The notes under the pieces were generated by a model, which was not told the DNA's origin, did not search any database, and saw only the letters and a list, made by a program, of their open reading frames with translations. Shown one piece after another: positions 12,021-23,755 of a stretch of DNA of 64,000 nucleotides. This stretch comes from Novakomyces olei. Lineage: Eukaryota; Ascomycota; Novakomycetes; Novakomycetales; Novakomycetaceae. A program made the translations under genes and the position numbers. Every line of letters starts with the position of its first letter. Within the stretch, counting starts at the first letter, position 1. The DNA lies in assembly GCA_016906335.1 (NCBI GenBank), contig JADEYG010000004.1, positions 1,339,001 through 1,403,000 on the forward strand, read 5' to 3'.

Positions 12021-13642
12021 CTAGTTTTTATTCGTGTGTTTTACCGAGTCAAGGTTACTTAAACTCGTCTCAAGCTGGTCTCGAGCTTCGGCATTGAGTC
12101 GACGCCACATACTTTTACGCAGTTCGTGGCCGTCTAAGAAATCTTGAAACCATTCTCTTTGGAAAGGCTGCAACTTGCGTCCTACTCCATTTTCGCCCTC
12201 GCCAGCCATTTGCCGGATTTGCTCAAAATAATCCTCAAAGTCTGGATGAACAATAGTAAATTTCGGGCCATCTCCTTTCTTTGCAATTCTGTCGTGCTCC
12301 CATTTAATTTGCTCTGTTAATGGCGGCAGAATAGTACGGCCAGCTAGTATGCGAGCCGCTAGAACTGCCTGCCACTCAAATATCTTGAAAGTCAAACCTG
12401 CTCCAACTGCACCGACAAAAAGTAAGGAAGGATCGTCGCGGTACACAACGTGTTGGTACAGTTTTGGGATACGATTGTTCCGGACTTTAATCTCAGGGAA
12501 AAATGGTAGAGTCCAAGAATAACCAGTGCCAAAGATAATGTTATCCACATTATGAACAGAACTTCCATCTATAAAGTGTACTGTACGGCCTTGAATATGG
12601 GCGATTGATGGTTTTCTGACAATATTGGGGTGATTGAATGCTTCATCCCCAAAGTACGCGTTCGTTTTATGCCCCTTTACTACAGCATAGACTGAGACAG
12701 TTTGCTGCGCAATATCAAACGCAATATCTGCAGCAGACACGGATGCTCCTACTACAACGACTTGCTAAATGTGTTAGCAGCAGCAAAAATAGAAATAATT
12801 AAATATTGAAATCAATAACATAATCAACTAGTGAATTAATCACATACCTTGTTAAGAAACCAATCCCGACCACGAAACTGTTTGCTATGGAGAACACTGC
12901 CAGGCCATAATTTTTCAAAGACCTCCAGACCTGGAATTGATGGGATAAAGGGCACAAAGTAATGACCACTAGCAACCACAACGGCATCAAACCATTCAAC
13001 CCACCAGTAATCTTTTGAATCTCCTCTTTTACGCAGCACAACTTTCCACTCCTCTTCAACTTTCTCAATTTTTTCCACTGTTGTATTGTAAGATACAAAA
13101 TCTTCGTACCCATTTCGTTTTACTAATGACTGTATGTAGTCCCGTAGTACTGTAAAATGGCGGAAAGGCGTATTTTCGCCATGAAGAGCGATAGACCGTT
13201 CACTACGCTTGTCCGGTATCGGTTCTTGCGAAAATTGCATCGTAACAGTGGCCACATTGGTCTCCAGGTATGGATAAATCGAGGATTCTGAAAATCTTGG
13301 CTGTGTTACTTTCGGCGTTTGCGCGGGTAATTTCTGTGGGATTGGTACGGGAGGATCAGCAACTCTTTTGGCCAAGACCTCAAAATCTGATATCAATGGA
13401 CCAGGTTTTGAATCCTGAAGCCTGTCTGTTAATTAAAAAAAATAGAAAATAAATCTGATCAGATATATTTGATAAAAATTTGAATATCTTTATTGTAATT
13501 CAACTTACCAGCATCCACCAGCAGCTTCGCGCCTTTCGAAAACACGAATTAAATCAAAAGTCTCTTCTTGAGCAAGAGCATCGATAGTAATTGCGCCTGC
13601 CGGACCTGCACCTATCACAGCAACTCGTTTAGCAGCGGTCAT
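12021..13642 (-). CDS. Flavin-containing monooxygenase (FMO family)
   Basis: The three exons are 13642-13509, 13421-12848 and 12764-12021, giving 483 residues. Introns are 87 and 83 nt. The first acceptor is the second of two adjacent CAGs, because the first would create a stop. FMOs use FAD, NADPH and O2 to oxygenate soft nucleophiles such as thiols and amines. Visible motifs are the FAD site VAVIGAGPAGA (residues 7-17), the FMO signature region PGSVLHSKQFRG, the NADPH site VVVVGASVSAADIA, and the FATGY-type motif IIFGTGYSW. Length is slightly above yeast Fmo1 and fission yeast Fmo1. No signal peptide or C-terminal TM is seen, so it is probably cytosolic. The substrate cannot be told from sequence. 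Confidence 0.93.
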
Positions 13643-14287
13643 TTATGTCAATAAATCCTTTCAAATTAAAGTTGCTAGGCCTAAATTGTATTGACCACAA
13701 TTTGATCGACTGAGGTAAAAAATCAAGCCCTCTATTGCAAAGGCTTAAATCTGCTTGTACCGGTAAACTTTAAGGCATCAAAAATGAAAAAAGGCAAGTT
13801 TGGGAGTCATTAATTGTTGCTGGCTCAATAACTGAATAAACCAGCAATTAATTGTAGTCGACGTCGTCACAGACAATAGTGATTCACAATCGAAACCAAC
13901 GAAATTAAAACTGTATATGTTTATTTTTGAAAATTACAGATTAACTGCAAAAGTCAACCGACCTGTGTTCGCCTACGACCCCAGTTTTCGTCGAGACTAG
14001 CGCATTTATGTATCTGCTATTACTTGCGTTAGACCTAGTAATTGTATCAAATGAATATTATATTACCTTCAACTCATCATTATTCAAAGAGGGTATTTCT
14101 GATTTTTGTACTGCCAGCACACCACTTACATAGCATAGATTTCTTATTGCTGCAGCTGCCCTGTCAGAAGTCTAGTATTATCGTGCATATTGTGAAAGTC
14201 CACGAAAACGCGACCACAATCGCATTATACTATGGCTATGGTAAATTTTATTATAAGTCGATCACTGAAGTGGACTACATTGATTAC
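13643..14287. other. Intergenic, no gene recognised
   Basis: This is the upstream region of the monooxygenase gene. No repeat, RNA gene or convincing frame was seen. Confidence 0.5.
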
Positions 14288-14641
14288 TTATTTCGGCAGT
14301 AGATGGAACTGAAACGTGCCTAATATATGCTGACCAATAGCATGCAGCATCATGCCCCCTATATAACCTAAACAGGCTAATCGTAACGAAAACAGGATCG
14401 CCCTTGGTACGTTTTCGAGCACAGGTCCTGCTTTGTTAATTGAAGTTGAGGCCTTTGAAATGTTTTTGGACTCGCTACCAGATTGAAGTTTGAGATGGCG
14501 GGTTCGACGGACTTTTGGAACACGATTTTCCTTGACCCACTGTCTTTTCCATATCTGCTGTGTCCGGTACAACCCTTGTTTCAACTTCGCAGCAATAATG
14601 GCTCGCTTGGAAGCTCTCAGACCTGGTGGTTGTGCTATCAT
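14288..14641 (-). CDS. Hypothetical 117-residue protein with one C-terminal membrane segment
   Basis: The frame starts at the ATG at 14641 and is also open upstream, so a 5' exon is possible. Residues 1-70 are strongly basic (Lys/Arg-rich, with KRAIIAAKLKQGLYRTQQIW). Residues ~80-110 form a hydrophobic segment, AILFSLRLACLGYIGGMML, then HAIGQHILGTFQFHLLPK. A basic N-terminus with a single near-terminal helix is reminiscent of small mitochondrial or ER membrane proteins, but no family was recognised. The frame could be chance. Confidence 0.3.
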   Translation of the reverse strand: MIAQPPGLRASKRAIIAAKLKQGLYRTQQIWKRQWVKENRVPKVRRTRHLKLQSGSESKNISKASTSINKAGPVLENVPRAILFSLRLACLGYIGGMMLHAIGQHILGTFQFHLLPK

Positions 14642-17028
14642 GGTGGTGAGCGCTATGGGTTGTTCAGTGTCTGGACACCGCCTACTTAGTACTTCAGGCA
14701 GGACCTCTATCGCTTGTGGCCCCCTGGCTTTCTCCAATGGCTATTACACGTTCGTGTTTTGGACAAGTACAGTGCTACATGGGCTCCATTAGTTGCCAGT
14801 CATTGCTTTCGATTTTGACAATCGACAAAGCCGACATTCCTTCTAATGATTCATGGCGACATTGGTTTATCATGGATTACTAGAAGTTTTGTCGGCCCAT
14901 TGCATTTGCCAAATCTTTCAGCTTCGTTTTAAATTTCTAATTATAGATTTACAGGATTGCAGTACAATTTTTATTCGCATCACATTCAACAATTCGACTT
15001 GGCATTAACGTAATTTTGAAGACTTTCAAGGTTTTACGAAAAGCTTATCAGGTAATTTTTATAAATATTTTTTCCCTTCGATTTGTTTTATGAATTTTAA
15101 CGAGATCGAGACAAAATAATCAGCAAATAAACTGTTAAAATATGAATATATCATCCCCTCCCTCATATTACCTTTGTTTACTCTCTTCCAAATTCAAGTA
15201 TCTCTATTGTGCGCGTCAGTTATTTGACTTCAGTTTTGCTGGATTTCATTTTGAAAATACATGTTATATTTCGCCCAAGAAAACTCCCAGAATCTTCAGG
15301 GGGATTGTACCATAAGAACAATTTCCCTCCTATATTTACAACATAAGCTTTACCTTGTGTATAATTTTCCACTGTACGTAATGAAATGATATATGAAAAC
15401 CTTTAATGGCAATGTAAAAACAAGGCAAAGTGGTTCTTTCTAGAGCGGCCGTATTTTTTTCTGTACATCTCAATATAACCCCCGGTTCATATCAAGCTTC
15501 AGGATTCGATGCATATTAATCCATAATTTTTATATTTTTGCCACGGCTAAGTAAATACGAAGGTTCTCCTTTGATAAGTCAATTATAGCTTATCCGTGGG
15601 CGAACTCAAAAGACATTATTGTGTAAGAAAGCCTAATTAATAAAACGCAGCATGATGTAAACATAAAATGCATTGAAGTAGATTCACTCCATATGATCAT
15701 TGCTTTATAGCGACGACTATTTCACATCGCCGCTTATCAGTACATATAAATCTACCATGATTCAAAATCCAATAGTTTTAGTTATAAGCTTTTGAAAGCA
15801 TATAACTATAACATTATAAAACCGATTACAGACAGAGCTAGTAGTGATTCTAATGATTAAATGATTTAAGTCTTACAAACGCTACAGATTGATATCCGTT
15901 GGAAGAAAGAGGTTTATATTTTTGTTTAGCCAATACGCCACTGAGCCAATCCTCGCTTTATACGCATGCACATGCCGTAAATAAAATGACAATGGCCGTC
16001 GATCAGTGTTGTACATTTATTTATTTTATACATTGCAATCCATTGAGTATATAATTTATATAAAATGGTTTTTATCTGGCGTGCACAGTCTGATTGCGAG
16101 CTCACTTGTATTGCACTAAAATTTATTCACTGCCTTATGATCAACAATCTCATTAAGTGCAATACACAGGAGCATTATCGACGCTACTATCAATTTTAGT
16201 AACACGCAGCCTGTTGATGATTTCGTTCTAATATTTTAATTGCTCCAAAACGCTTCCGGAAGAATTTGTTTAAACAGGGAATTTGCAGGTATATTAAAAC
16301 CTTAGGCCGATTAAACGATAAATGTTTGAATGCATAATTTCAAACCAGACCAAAATTTGCCCTTTCTTGCAAACTACATATCTCCACTTGTCGGCTTCAG
16401 CTACTTATGATCCTACGAAATACCCTCAAATGAGCCTGTTAATTATATAGGCAGTATGAAATCGAATATAGTGCAAGATAAAACACTTTTCCAGTGAAAA
16501 GTATGCGCCGGGAAGAATGGGAGCTTTATCAAAATGCGATCAAAGGATGCGCCGCGGTAGAAAAGGCCTGAAATTCTACGCCCATATTAAGCCCCTCAAA
16601 TTTAGCTTGAGCTTCGCCATATGTGGGCTGAGATGCAAAAGGAGCGGCACAAAAATGCCTCTCTCCGGAGTAAAGAAAAGCTTCTGTCATGTCCTTAGAG
16701 TAAAATCAATATCCCTCGCTTCATTTAAGCTATGCGAGAGCACACTTTCGACAATATATAAGTAGTATAATCAAGCAGCTTTTCACCCGTCATGCCACGC
16801 TGGGTTTCTCCGCATTATAGCATATCGCGTTTGCAAACGCAACGAACTAGATTCGAGCAAAATGTCACACATACATTTGGAACGAAAAAAAGCTGCAATA
16901 TACTGGCCGGGGTCCAATTCTGACTTGAAAGACACAGCAATTAAATTGTCGGCAGATAGCCGTTGCGTGTAGAAAGCCATTCTACATGATTCATGGCGTG
17001 CGCTAAAATAATAAATACCATGTGGCGA
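14642..17028. other. 2.4 kb AT-rich gap, no gene recognised
   Basis: Both strands carry only short frames without family resemblance (the longest, near 16517-16765 and 16783-16980, look random). No tRNA B-box, LTR end or tandem repeat was found. It may hold an unrecognised non-coding RNA or decayed sequence. Confidence 0.5.
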
Positions 17029-17862
17029 TTAATTAATTGGCTGGGCTAAATCGACTTTAAATCCTCTGAATCTGGTCATGAGGCACTGTGAATAATGCCA
17101 ATTCAACAGGATAGGACTCGGCTTGTCAGTTTCGGGAATATAGTCTGGCCATGTGATCTCCTTGCCGTGGTAATTATAAAACCCATCACGCGTAAAAAAG
17201 TGTACGTAATATCGCCCGTCTTCATACCAGATTCCAAACCGATAGTCATCGTACGCCTTGTGCAGATCGTTACGCAAGACTAACGAATTCTCAATATCGT
17301 ACAAGCCAATTTCGATTCTTGACGCTCTCAGATCGGTGATTTCATTTAAAAACTCCTGGCCCAGGCTGTATGGTACTACATGGCAAGCCATGAGCACATC
17401 GCTTGAATTGTATCCACTTAGCAAGCATCGCGAATTATCTCGAGCAAAAGCATTAAACCGAAATTGCTGCTGCCTCGTGGAGCTGCGCGACGATCTGCTG
17501 TACGTCGACGTAGAATCTTTCGAAGAAAATAGCTTAAATCGAGACTTGCCTTGAGGACCTGGGCAGAACTTGAGCGCATTTGCCTTTGGCTGTTTCAGCA
17601 TATACTCATCAGCTCGAATCAGTTCTTTTGGGTCGCATACGGCGCCCTGGCATTCCAAGACCAATGACGCTGGATCATTGGAAAGAACAGCTTCCAGCGT
17701 GCGGAAAAGATACTGCACAGTCTTGACGGATTTGACCCCCGAGTTCTCAATGAATATGAAGGGAAATAATTCTATCTGAACTTCCTCCGAGTCCACGACC
17801 ACGACTGACGGCTGCTGGCGCAAGCTTGCAGCACAAGTTGTATAGTCTTTCTCCCTAGACAT
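17029..17862 (-). CDS. HNH endonuclease-domain protein (fungal HNH_2 type)
   Basis: The product is 277 residues from the ATG at 17862, with no intron. The N-terminal half (~1-125) is a variable region ending in a Ser-rich linker. The HNH module begins at FRFNAFARDNSRCLLSG, continues with VLMACHVVPYSLG (first His), then IENSLVLRNDLHKAYDDYRF (Asn and second His) and closes with GIWYEDGRYYVHFF. This H...N...H layout is that of the large fungal HNH_2 family, often present in many copies and mostly of unknown role. Catalytic His and Asn positions look kept. The upstream gene is the divergent regulator at 18582. Confidence 0.88.
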   Translation of the reverse strand: MSREKDYTTCAASLRQQPSVVVVDSEEVQIELFPFIFIENSGVKSVKTVQYLFRTLEAVLSNDPASLVLECQGAVCDPKELIRADEYMLKQPKANALKFCPGPQGKSRFKLFSSKDSTSTYSRSSRSSTRQQQFRFNAFARDNSRCLLSGYNSSDVLMACHVVPYSLGQEFLNEITDLRASRIEIGLYDIENSLVLRNDLHKAYDDYRFGIWYEDGRYYVHFFTRDGFYNYHGKEITWPDYIPETDKPSPILLNWHYSQCLMTRFRGFKVDLAQPIN

Positions 17863-18581
17863 TTGCCGCCCAACGTAATGATATCATTCAACACGTAAAG
17901 ACAGCCTCAGCTAGATGCCGATGCGCGCTCTAATGGCTGTTTAGCTAACGGACGGTTGAGGTTAGGAAATAATAATAATACTTTTAATAATATAAACCAG
18001 GCCAAAACAGCCTGCATTAGTTAACAAGAAACCCGCTTTTTAAGTACTCTACCTATATATTATTAACTCACGAAATATCCAAATTTCTGCGTACACAGGG
18101 CTCAATTTGAAGTTCAATGTGCAGCGATCCTTTTGAAACTATGCAGATATTTCTAACCCGTACGTAATTCGAGGCCACTTGCTGCAACTCTCACGATGGA
18201 TGGGCTGTACAAGCTTTGGTCTGCATGCATGCCGTGCATAAAGAACGCACAAAAGTGATATGCGCAGAAATTTACGTACTAGAGACATCATAATAATACT
18301 TAATGTTTAGTTGTAGGATTCACGTAGCTGAAGGCTGGCTGGCATAGTTGGTAATTGTAGAAGCCAATATGGCCTTGATCAACATCATGGCCATAATGTA
18401 TCGACAATGAACTACAAAATTTTGGCAGCTTTGCAAATCGAACTGTTCATATAATATTCTCAAGTTGGCAGCTTGATATCACGCTTTCGTATTTATTACA
18501 TTATTTAAAATGTAAATAAATGACAATTGTTTTATGCTACCTGGTCGTTTGTTGATTTTGGTATATTCTGGATAAAATGTA
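17863..18581. other. Divergent intergenic region between the HNH gene and the Zn2Cys6 regulator
   Basis: The 719 bp are AT-rich and presumably carry both promoters. No clear TATA pair or operator repeat was recognised. Confidence 0.4.
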
Positions 18582-20991
18582 ATGACAGCGCATATGGATG
18601 GTGAGCAGCAGAGCAATGAAAGATTAGCTCGTTCTCGGAAAGACAGGCCGTGCGATTCATGTATGGACGATTATCCGCTCTAATCAATAACCAAATAGGC
18701 CGTGGAATGAAAGTTGGATGCGTTATTATCGAACGGGAAAAGCCGTGCCTCCTTTGTAAAAGCAAAGGCGTACAATGTACATTTAATGGTCCACCGACAG
18801 CGAGAAAGCGCAAACTTCCTGGCTATGATGAGACAGGAAGGCGAACAAAACATTATACTGGCCTTGGTTTCATGGGGGAGATTATAAGCGGCATTCAAGA
18901 TACTCGGAGAGTCCGTAATACGCGAGTAATTGGCTTCCGGCTTTTCCTGAAATTAATATTCGTATAGACTATCGAGCAAAATGCTCAAGACACGTGCTAT
19001 CCGTCACTGGACATGGAAACAACACATTATGAAGAGTCACATTTCTTAGGGTTTGGCGTGCTAAGTGACTTGGCTCTCCTTGGAAACGACGATGGGCAAA
19101 AAGTCAATCTTGAGCATTTTAGACAAGTCTCTAAGAATCCGGAATGTCCAGTATATTTTATTCGGAATCCTTCGCTTTTGTACCCGAAGAGTCTTGCAGA
19201 CAGCGGTCATGCTGCCTTGTCGAGAATTATTGAGCAACTTAAACTGCTAGACGAATCGTGGCCGCCGAGGCTCTTGGAAAGGTATTTGTCGCTCGGCTTT
19301 TCAAACTCAATTAAATTTATTTTTATTCTTGGCTCTTTTCTTTACCTAAATTTTGTATTCGAGAACTCTGTTTCTTTCAATGTTAGGCTTCTAAATTTTT
19401 GATTTTTTTTTTCTTTTTCTTTTCTTTTTTATATTTATGTATTTTTTTTTTTTAATTTTATTACATAGATTTTCGAAGACGACGTTACCGGCCTTTCCCA
19501 TCATGAATATTACACAATTTGAATCTACATCTCGGCAGCTTGGTACTACGGAGACGTACCCATCCTCGCTAGTAGCAGGCGCGCTCACACATTCAATCGT
19601 ATATTTTCTGGAATTAAGACAATTTCACCGCCAATTCTGGCAGGAAGTATTATCTGTTCTGGATTGCGAATACAGGCAACCGCGATTGCAGACTCTCCAG
19701 TTAGCACTCATTGATCTCATTGGAAGGCCGAACGAAAATCATGGAGGCAATGCTATTGCGCTTGCAAGGGTATGCTATATTATTTAAATAGTCAAGCAAT
19801 CTTACATCGTCAGGCGTCTGGGGCGGCTGTTTTATTAGGCCTACATATTGACAGTTCTGATTGGATGCTTCCAAGATGGGAATGCTGTGTCAGGAAACGA
19901 TTGTGGTGGGGCCTAGTTATTCTTGACAAATGGAACTCGTTTATTACGGGGAGACCAAGCACGTAAGACCACCATTAAATTTTGAATTGCTGTCTCGTAA
20001 AACCATCAACAACGAGTTTACTTAAATATAGTATACGATTAGAGCAGTGCACTGTTAAAGTCCCTCTTCCCGAAGACGATGAATTAGCTGACGAACATGG
20101 TAAACCGAAATCGTCCATGCACGTATTTGTCGAACTTTGTAATATGACTCTGGTCTTGGATTCGATTCTTGATACTTTTTATTCTTTCAAATCGTCTAGT
20201 ATATCGAAAATGATGAAACTCTCTGTTCTTGAAGTTGCTGCTACCAAAATCGATAATATTGAATTTAAGATAGCTCCATATATCGAGCTTGCTGATTCTG
20301 TTATTGATCACGGTGTTCCAGGTGCGCCCTCGGCATACCTTTGTCTGTTGGGACTGAATCTGATCGTCATTAGACTGAGCTTTGATTTGTTTGATTCCCC
20401 TGAAGGCAGCTTTGCTGCTGCTAGTTCGGTAAGGCAGGTTCTTAAGCGACTCACCATTTTTGTCGAGACGCTTCCAGCTGCCCTGTACAATGAATTTTGG
20501 CTGCCCTGTAAGTAACGTCGTCTTTAAGATTTTTCTTCTTTACTTATAAAGCTAGCTATATGGCTTTTATATTCTTTTTTATTCTATTTTTTTATTTTTT
20601 TTTTTCATTTGGTAAATACTATTGGTCACCGTTAACGCTCTTAGCTTCCTCCTTTCTTCTATCGAACTGCGTTTCTGTTGTATTAAGAGCGTGCATCATT
20701 ATCAAAGGTTCCGAAGAAAAATCGGCAGACAGCTCGAAGCTTTATAATGATATTCTTGAAATGCTGGAAAGGTTTTTGCACAAGTTGAACGAATCGAGTT
20801 TGGTTTACCATTGGGAGGTAGCTCAGTCTGCGCTCACTAGATCACGAATTATCCTGCAAAGCGTGAATTTGTCGGCAATACCTGAGGTCGGTCGACTTCT
20901 TTCACATATAGAAATATTGGACAATGATCAAACAGCAAATCAGGACTTATTCAATCTTGAGGACCTATTGCTCGGAAATATCTGGCGTTAG
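18582..20991 (+). CDS. Zn2Cys6 fungal transcription factor
   Basis: The seven exons are 18582-18660, 18699-18925, 18968-19281, 19469-19769, 19814-19962, 20032-20507 and 20645-20991, giving 630 residues. Introns are 38, 42, 187, 44, 69 and 137 nt, all GT-AG. Spliced, the zinc cluster reads PCDSCRGMKVGCV then KPCLLCKSKGVQCTF, followed by a basic GPPTARKRKLPG linker. Intron 1 falls inside the codon of the second cysteine. The middle part has the fungal-specific factor domain: PVYFIRNPSLLYPKSL, LLERFSKTTLPAFPIMN, and CVRKRLWWGLVILDKWNSFI with GRPS. The first in-frame ATG (18582) was used; another lies 12 bases on. The gene ends 243 bp from the convergent aminotransferase gene, a possible but unproven target. 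Confidence 0.92.
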
Positions 20992-21234
20992 CCTAAGCAG
21001 GCTACCCAATCAGTATTATTTGCGATTGATGGAATTTGTAATTTTTTTAAATTAATCCATTTTCTATCTTTTGTTAATTTTAGCTAAAAAGGCTTTCAGA
21101 TGAAGGGTATTTATGTCACGGTGACCTTCTACCTATTATTGGATTGCTATTGTCAGATTATGTCAAAAGTGCTAAGAATTGTGTGACTTAATTTCCATTT
21201 TAATCAATTTTTCGCTGCCGAATCATGAATATTT

Positions 21235-22578
21235 TTAGTCAGTTGCACTGTGTGGCTTGGTTTTTGCCTGCGATTTGAGGACATGGGCAAAGGACTCATC
21301 CAAAATCCGAAGGCCCTGTTCAATTTCATCCGCTGAAACTGTGACCGGTGGTGCTAAACGGAAGACTCCTCCCATGCCTGGTAAATTGACGATATTGCAT
21401 GATAATCCGAGCTGCATGGCTTTATCTGATACAAGCTGGCCAAGTTCAGATCCCGGTGCTTTAGTGTTAGCATTTGAAATGATTTCGATTCCTTGTAATA
21501 ATCCACGCCCGCGAATGTCACCAATACACCAATATTTATCTTTTAATTCCAAAAGGCCTTTCCGCAGTTGCTGTCCACGTTGCTCAGCTAGTTTACATAT
21601 GTCATCTCGTTGTACAATTTTCAATACTTCCACGCCTACAGCAGCCGTCAAGGGATCGTTTAAATGAGTCGTTAGCCAAAGGAACCCTGCTTCTCGGCAT
21701 CCACGCTCAATTTCCGCCGTAGTCGATACCGAAGCCAATGGCAGACCACAGCCCAGAGTTTTCGAAAGAGCAAGAATATCGGGGACTACTCCATGATGCT
21801 CAAAGGCAAACATTTTTCCCGTACGACCAACACCAGTTTGCGCCTCGTCCATAATCATAAGCATCCCACGTTTCTTACACTCCGCACTCATGCGCTGCAA
21901 GTAACCTTCCGGCAGATCAAGAATCCCACCGGTAGATAAGATTGGTTCCATGATGAAAGCGGCTAGTGATCCAACACTTTGGCGGTCGATCATTGACCAT
22001 GCGAATTCAATTTCCGTCTCCCAGTCATAGGATCCATCAGGCCGGCGAAAGCAAGAACGATATTCATAAGGAGCTGGAAACGCCAGCTGCCCCGGCACGA
22101 CAGGACCGGCATTTCTACGCCCGGCTGAGTAAGTAGCGGAACCGGCACCCTGAGTAAGACCATGGTAGCTGGCAGCAAAAGCGACAATTTCAAACTTGCC
22201 AGTATACAGCTTCGCCATTTTTATAGCGGCCTCTGTCGTTTCAGAGCCAGTGTTTAGAAAAAACGATTTTTCCAAAGGAGCAGGTAAGATATAAGCCAGA
22301 CTCTCTGCCAAACTAACTACTGGTTCAGTAATCATATTGCTCAGTAAATGATCGAGCTCTGCAATGTTCTTTTGCACCACTGCCACTACTTCAGGATGAG
22401 AATGACCCAAGAGACAACTCATCTGGCCCGAAGTGAAGTCCAGGATTTTGTTATTGCTTGAGTCATAAAGCCATGTTCCTTTTGCTTTTGTAATAACGAC
22501 TGGCGCAGGCGGTACGCCCGTGCTCATGAGGTACTTGTTTGCCCGAGAAAAAAATGCACTAGTATCCTCTACCGTCAT
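21235..22578 (-). CDS. 2,2-dialkylglycine decarboxylase-like class III aminotransferase
   Basis: The product is 447 residues, with a single exon from the ATG at 22578. It is a PLP enzyme of aminotransferase class III. The whole length follows bacterial 2,2-dialkylglycine decarboxylase (DgdA), which couples decarboxylation of dialkylated glycines to transamination of pyruvate. Seen are LDFTSGQMSCLLGH with Q52, LLSNM with S80, the aromatic stacking position as Y138 (Trp in the bacterial enzyme), DEAQTGVGRTG with D244, LSKTLGCGLP with the Schiff-base K273, LTTH (T304) and GGVFRLAPP with R407, the expected carboxylate-binding Arg. The residue numbers nearly coincide with the bacterial protein. 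No targeting peptide is evident. The Trp-to-Tyr change could alter substrate range, so a related amine transaminase activity is possible. Confidence 0.9.
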   Translation of the reverse strand: MTVEDTSAFFSRANKYLMSTGVPPAPVVITKAKGTWLYDSSNNKILDFTSGQMSCLLGHSHPEVVAVVQKNIAELDHLLSNMITEPVVSLAESLAYILPAPLEKSFFLNTGSETTEAAIKMAKLYTGKFEIVAFAASYHGLTQGAGSATYSAGRRNAGPVVPGQLAFPAPYEYRSCFRRPDGSYDWETEIEFAWSMIDRQSVGSLAAFIMEPILSTGGILDLPEGYLQRMSAECKKRGMLMIMDEAQTGVGRTGKMFAFEHHGVVPDILALSKTLGCGLPLASVSTTAEIERGCREAGFLWLTTHLNDPLTAAVGVEVLKIVQRDDICKLAEQRGQQLRKGLLELKDKYWCIGDIRGRGLLQGIEIISNANTKAPGSELGQLVSDKAMQLGLSCNIVNLPGMGGVFRLAPPVTVSADEIEQGLRILDESFAHVLKSQAKTKPHSATD

Positions 22579-23140
22579 CTTGGCAAATTAATGGTTTTAA
22601 GAGTCGAGATTGCTCAAGTCGTGAGAGGGTTATGGCAGTAATAGGCTCAGAACAATGATGGGAAAGAGCTGTTTCTAAGAACACAGCTTTTCTTTCGCGG
22701 CCAAGCAGCCACTTATCCCGGTTCTCGGCCAAGATTCGGCCAAAATGTATTCTACACAGAATATAGATCATCCCACGTAAAATTACTCCTTTAATATTCG
22801 CCTCTCGCAAGCCAAATCAAATGTCTTTCCGGCCAACAACTGGCCGATTGCCTTCTCTCTTATCTAAAAACAACAAGTAATGCTCTGGTTTCGCGGTCGA
22901 CTTAATATTTAATCTATTTACTTAATACTAGTATATTTAAGATTCAATTATTTTAGGTTTAATTATTATAGGCGAACTAATTTATATTATATTATCAGAT
23001 AACTATAATATGTGTAGCACATCTTGTATAATAAATATATTATATAAATACAACAACCCTACCCTTGCCGCCATTCTCTGCCCTGACATTATGCTGTAAT
23101 CCTGTTTCAATCTGACGCTCTTTTTATAGCCTCCACTGTG
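22579..23140. other. Intergenic, AT-rich
   Basis: This is the upstream region of the decarboxylase gene and contains no recognised gene or repeat. Confidence 0.4.
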
Positions 23141-23284
23141 AATTACCTTAACATACCCGCGCTTTTTCCCATACATTAACGGCGCATTATGCAGTAAAAT
23201 CCGTCTCTGAAAACCCTCCCTACAAAGTTCTACTGCACTTCTTATTTACATTACGCCGTAATTCGCGCGTATGTTAAGGTAATT
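23141..23284. repeat. Inverted repeat, ~21 bp arms (MITE-like hairpin 1)
   Basis: The arms are 23141-23161 (AATTACCTTAACATAC then CGCG) and 23264-23284 (CGCGCGTATGTTAAGGTAATT). They pair with one mismatch across a ~100 bp loop. Confidence 0.7.
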
Positions 23285-23325
23285 AGCATGACCCCCCCCT
23301 CATACATTAATTTATTTTTTGGACC

Positions 23326-23416
23326 GCATTACGCCGCAAAATCAAACCGAAAACCCTGTCCAATTTTCAATGCTATAATAATCACATAACAAATTATTGA
23401 TTTTGCGGCGTAATGC
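23326..23416. repeat. Perfect 18 bp inverted repeat (MITE-like hairpin 2)
   Basis: GCATTACGCCGCAAAATC at 23326-23343 is the exact reverse complement of 23399-23416. It lies directly after hairpin 1, and related GCATTAYGC motifs recur at 23183 and 23250. Confidence 0.8.
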
Positions 23417-23514
23417 GCGCTGGAATATGTATAGACGAACTATATCCCGACACACCCTCCCAGGCTCTGTGATGTTGTTGCTGAGCCTGAGCTCTCCGGC
23501 AATCTAGGCAGTAA

Positions 23515-23755
23515 TTAACATTCTTTAGACATACCTATAAGTTCTTTAAATTTTTCAAAGAGTATGCGTCGCAGAGGTTTTGTCAAGCCATCTGCTGCCA
23601 AGTTCGCAGTTTGAATATATTTTATTTCAATTAAATTCGAGTCCACCAGGTCGCGAACAAAGTGCCATTTGACGGCTAGGTGCTTTGTGCGCCTGTGGAA
23701 TTCCGGGTTTTTTGCCAGTGCAATCGCTCCCTGGTTGTCCTCAAAGACGTTCAGG
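23515..23755 (-). mobile_element. Ty1/copia fossil fragment (RNase H end)
   Basis: The minus strand matches the last ~80 residues of a copia polyprotein: EDNQGAIALAKNPEFHRRTK, then an IKYIQTANLAADGLTKPL segment. Only this piece remains; it is cut on its pol side by the LTR that starts at 23756. It is the oldest layer of the nest. Confidence 0.85.

Noticed and set aside
16783-16980. 65-codon minus-strand frame next to the HNH gene
   Set aside because: Isolated, no domain, probably chance.
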